Source: an uncultured Lachnospiraceae bacterium (GTDB lineage: Bacteria; Bacillota; Clostridia; Lachnospirales; Lachnospiraceae). From it: 8,105 nt of DNA. The notes below the pieces were generated by a model, which had not been told where the DNA came from, did no database searches, and worked only from the letters and a program-made list of their open reading frames with translations. Location: contig CADBUD010000322.1 in NCBI GenBank assembly GCA_902797785.1, forward strand, positions 1 through 8,105, in the 5' to 3' direction. The position numbers were made by a program, and so were the translations under genes. Positions 6,379 to 8,105 of the stretch are shown piece by piece. The first letter of the stretch is position 1, and every line of letters begins with the position of its first letter.

Positions 6379-7436
6379 AATCAATATCCCTTCAAACGGA
6401 ATTGCTTTTAAAACTGGAACAGAATCACAGACTTTCCAGACCGGAATGGCTCCTTCTCCTTACCCATCCAAGCAAGGAGCTTTCCAATGAGGTATTCTCG
6501 CGCGCCCGGCGGCTTCGGGACCGTATTTATGGAAAGAAAATCTATCTGCGGGGGCTGATTGAATTTACCAACATCTGCCAAAACAACTGCTATTACTGCG
6601 GCATCCGTTCCGGAAATCCCAAGGTGGAGCGATACCGCCTGCTGCCAAAGGAAATTCTGGCCTGCTGCCGAACGGGCAGAGACTTAGGATTTCGCACCTT
6701 TGTCCTTCAGGGCGGAGAGGATCCTTTTTATACCGATGAGATTCTGACTGACCTAATCCACAAGATCAAACAGGAATTTCCCGACTGCGCCGTGACACTT
6801 TCCATTGGGGAGAAATCAAAAGAAAGTTATCAGGCCTATTTTGATGCCGGGGCAGACCGTTATCTCCTCCGTCATGAAACCGCCACCAAAGAGCATTACC
6901 AGCTCCTTCATCCCAAGGAATTATCCTATGAGAACCGGATCCGCTGTCTTTTCGACTTAAAGGAAATCGGCTATCAGACCGGCTGCGGCTTCATGGTCGG
7001 CTCCCCGGGACAGAACACAGAGCATCTGGCAGAAGAATTTCTTTTCCTGCAGCGCATTCAACCGGATATGATCGGAATCGGTCCATTCATCCCTCATCAT
7101 GAAACCCCTTTTGCCAAAGAAGTAAAGGGAAGCGTTGAACAGACCCTATTCCTTCTGGGGCTGATCCGGCTGATGATCCCGGACGTCCTGCTTCCGGCAA
7201 CGACAGCTTTGGGAACTCTCCATACGCGCGGACGGGAGCTTGGCATCCTGGCCGGCGCAAATGTTCTCATGCCCAACCTTTCGCCTGTGAATAACAGAAA
7301 ACAGTATGAACTATATGATAACAAAATCTGTACCGGCGAAGAAAGTGCCGAGTGTATTTCCTGTCTGGCCCAACGTCTACACAGCATCGGCCACGAAATT
7401 TCCTATGAACGGGGCGACCGGATCAAGGCTCTTTAA
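6375..7436 (+). CDS. hydE: [FeFe]-hydrogenase H-cluster radical SAM maturase HydE
   Basis: A cytoplasmic radical SAM enzyme that works with HydG and HydF to build the di-iron subcluster of [FeFe] hydrogenase; current work places HydE after HydG, acting on its Fe(CO)2CN-cysteine product. The 353-aa length fits the family (about 350). EFTNICQNNCYYCGIR holds the SAM-cluster cysteines C68, C72 and C75. GGEDP (113-117) is the SAM-binding motif. RHETA (166-170) and HPKELSYENR (179-188) are typical of HydE. NLSPVNNRKQYELYDNKICTG precedes C319, C327 and C330, the positions of the optional second cluster seen in Thermotoga HydE. BioB and PylB are excluded by these segments. AGGTGA lies 6 nt before the ATG, which overlaps the capG stop, so it is translationally coupled to a sugar epimerase. 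hydF and hydG are not in the window. The sequence shows no visible damage. Confidence 0.95.
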   Translation: MKSISLQTELLLKLEQNHRLSRPEWLLLLTHPSKELSNEVFSRARRLRDRIYGKKIYLRGLIEFTNICQNNCYYCGIRSGNPKVERYRLLPKEILACCRTGRDLGFRTFVLQGGEDPFYTDEILTDLIHKIKQEFPDCAVTLSIGEKSKESYQAYFDAGADRYLLRHETATKEHYQLLHPKELSYENRIRCLFDLKEIGYQTGCGFMVGSPGQNTEHLAEEFLFLQRIQPDMIGIGPFIPHHETPFAKEVKGSVEQTLFLLGLIRLMIPDVLLPATTALGTLHTRGRELGILAGANVLMPNLSPVNNRKQYELYDNKICTGEESAECISCLAQRLHSIGHEISYERGDRIKAL

Positions 7437-7452
7437 CTAATATCCGTTACTA

Positions 7453-7477
7453 TTCACAGCTTTGCGGTTCATAACAA
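7453..7477 (+). repeat. 25-bp intergenic repeat, copy 2
   Basis: TTCACAGCTTTGC, then G, then GTTCATAACAA: identical to 852-876 except for G in place of T at the 14th base. It begins 17 nt after the hydE stop. GTTA at 7446-7449 and TAAC at 7472-7475 extend the imperfect dyad outward. The A-rich run after it (7476-7482) is on the wrong strand to serve as the U-tract of a plus-strand terminator. Confidence 0.75.
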
Positions 7478-7486
7478 AAAAATCTC

Positions 7487-7513
7487 ACTTCTCTCCTCTT
7501 TTCAACATACAAT
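7487..7513 (+). promoter_or_regulatory. Possible sporulation sigma-K/sigma-E-like promoter
   Basis: CATACAATA (7506-7514) fits the CATAnnnTA -10 of sigma-K and the CATACAnT -10 of sigma-E. An AC at 7487-7488 lies roughly 16-17 nt upstream, as expected for the short sigma-K -35; the longer sigma-E -35 is not seen. Transcription would start near 7520, just ahead of the AGGAG at 7531-7535. No good sigma-A -35 pairs with the alternative TACAAT or TATAAA. Such short motifs arise by chance in AT-rich DNA, so this is tentative. Confidence 0.3.
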
Positions 7514-7543
7514 ATAAAAAAGAACGAAAAAGGAGAATATCAT

Positions 7544-8105
7544 ATGGATCAGTACTATGAACCGGATTGGACCAGCCAGGTTCAAGAAGAACGCGCCGAT
7601 TACCAGGAGCCTGAGGAATATTATGCTACCCTTGGCTGCATGGAACAGGATCGTTCCATCCCCTACTACCAAAGCCACCCAAAGCAGCAAAAATATCTGG
7701 AAGAATGGGAATATGAGCGTGATTTTGAGAAAATGAAACGTCTCTATCCGGAACGTGCAAAAATGCTGCAGGGCTATATTGAAGAAGAATGTGATAAAAT
7801 GGAATATGAGGGAAGCAGAATGTTCGATGCCTATCCTGACAAAACCGTACTAAAGCAAATCTGTGTTCAGATCGCGGAAAAAATTCATCAGGATGAAGAC
7901 AAAATGGACAACGAACAAAAACAGGAGAACCTTCCAGAGCCAGAAGAGCAGATTGAGCAGGAGCTGGAGCTCTTAGAACTTTCTTGTAAAAAGGGAAATT
8001 GTCCAAACACCAGACCAGATCATCGACCGGATGACAGACCTGACCATCGGCCCGGACACCGACCGGATGACAGACCTGACCATCGGCCTGGACACCGGCC
8101 GCATC
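7544..8105 (+). CDS. Hypothetical acidic protein with C-terminal RPDH-type repeats (3' end beyond window)
   Basis: The frame is open from ATG 7544 to the window end (187 codons, no stop). AGGAG (7531-7535) lies 8 nt before the start, and no competing start is near. The product begins MDQYYEPDWTSQVQEERADY and continues through YYATLGCMEQDRSIPYYQ (27-44), EEWEYERDFEKMKRLYPERA (53-72) and MEYEGSRMFDAYPDK (86-100) into a Glu/Gln-rich, probably helical stretch (about 118-146). From residue 157 it is made of tetrapeptides: RPDH, RPDD, RPDH, RPGH, RPDD, RPDH, RPGH, RPH. No signal peptide or membrane segment is visible. The N-terminal part resembles uncharacterised proteins I associate with Lachnospiraceae; I know no function. 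The His/Asp-rich tail could bind metals or, given the upstream motif, belong to a spore-layer protein; both are guesses. The 107-nt gap after hydE and the repeat there suggest a separate transcript. Confidence 0.82.
   Translation, partial: MDQYYEPDWTSQVQEERADYQEPEEYYATLGCMEQDRSIPYYQSHPKQQKYLEEWEYERDFEKMKRLYPERAKMLQGYIEEECDKMEYEGSRMFDAYPDKTVLKQICVQIAEKIHQDEDKMDNEQKQENLPEPEEQIEQELELLELSCKKGNCPNTRPDHRPDDRPDHRPGHRPDDRPDHRPGHRPH
8012..8105 (+). repeat. Tandem coding repeat (36-bp unit of three 12-bp subunits), continues past window
   Basis: Unit 1 (8024-8059) and unit 2 (8060-8095) are identical except for one silent C/T change (CCC versus CCT for proline). A third unit begins at 8096 with a changed base. 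Each unit encodes RPDD-RPDH-RPGH. A more diverged 12-bp subunit (8012-8023, RPDH) comes before. The near-identity at DNA level points to recent duplication, so copy number may vary among strains and short-read assemblies may collapse it. Confidence 0.9.

Noticed and set aside
6375..7436. Biotin synthase or PylB
   Set aside because: The TNICQNNCYYCGIR context, HPKELSYENR and the C-terminal KICTG...CxxC segment are HydE features.
852..7477. Insertion sequence or transposon carrying the operon
   Set aside because: No transposase, terminal inverted repeats or target duplication can be seen; only short direct repeats are present, so mobility is not claimed.
7437..7505. Intrinsic terminator after hydE
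   Set aside because: The only dyad (in the 25-bp repeat) has a mismatched short stem and is followed by A, not T, on the plus strand; the later CTCTTTTC has no stem before it.
7626..8006. 126-aa minus-strand frame opposite the repeat-tail gene
   Set aside because: The plus-strand frame has a strong AGGAG, coherent charged composition and codon-phased repeats; the minus frame has odd composition and no ribosome site.
8012..8105. CRISPR-like or minisatellite array
   Set aside because: Units are contiguous with no spacers and stay in codon phase, encoding RPDD-RPDH-RPGH; it is a coding tandem repeat.

Overview
The window looks like a chromosomal segment from an anaerobic Clostridia bacterium, most likely Lachnospiraceae-like. 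The evidence is the [FeFe]-hydrogenase maturase gene hydE, the strong AGGAG-type ribosome binding sites, a bacterial DTD1-type dtd, and a downstream small acidic protein of a kind I associate with Lachnospiraceae. The lineage call is an inference, because no rRNA or other marker is present.

Layout: the left end (1-831) is on the minus strand. It holds dtd (D-aminoacyl-tRNA deacylase) and, overlapping its 3' end, a radical SAM reading frame that runs off the left edge. That frame has lost the N-terminal part where the family carries its CxxxCxxC iron-sulfur motif. An intergenic region (832-1044) holds one copy of a 25-bp repeat and two divergent promoters that overlap back to back.

The right-hand promoter should drive a tight five-gene plus-strand operon (1045-7436). 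In order it contains a PglK-like ABC lipid-linked oligosaccharide flippase, capE, capF, capG and hydE. CapE, CapF and CapG are the three enzymes that convert UDP-GlcNAc to UDP-N-acetyl-L-fucosamine, a sugar used in capsules and other surface glycans. CapF/CapG and CapG/HydE are joined by ATGA stop-start overlaps, so hydE, a hydrogenase H-cluster maturase with no evident link to glycans, is translationally coupled to a sugar epimerase. No glycosyltransferase, priming transferase or polymerase is present, so the module supplies a precursor and an exporter for a glycan assembled elsewhere.

A second, 24/25-identical copy of the 25-bp repeat lies just after hydE, so the operon is bracketed by direct copies. 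To its right (7544 to the window end) is an unfinished reading frame with an excellent ribosome binding site. It encodes an acidic, charged protein that ends in Arg-Pro-Asp-His type tandem repeats built from near-identical 36-bp DNA units. A CATACAATA motif upstream resembles the -10 element of mother-cell sporulation sigma factors.

There is no clear mobile element, tRNA, rRNA, CRISPR array or strong intrinsic terminator. The points most worth a second look are the headless radical SAM gene, the repeat-bracketed operon, hydE within a sugar operon, and the repeat protein.
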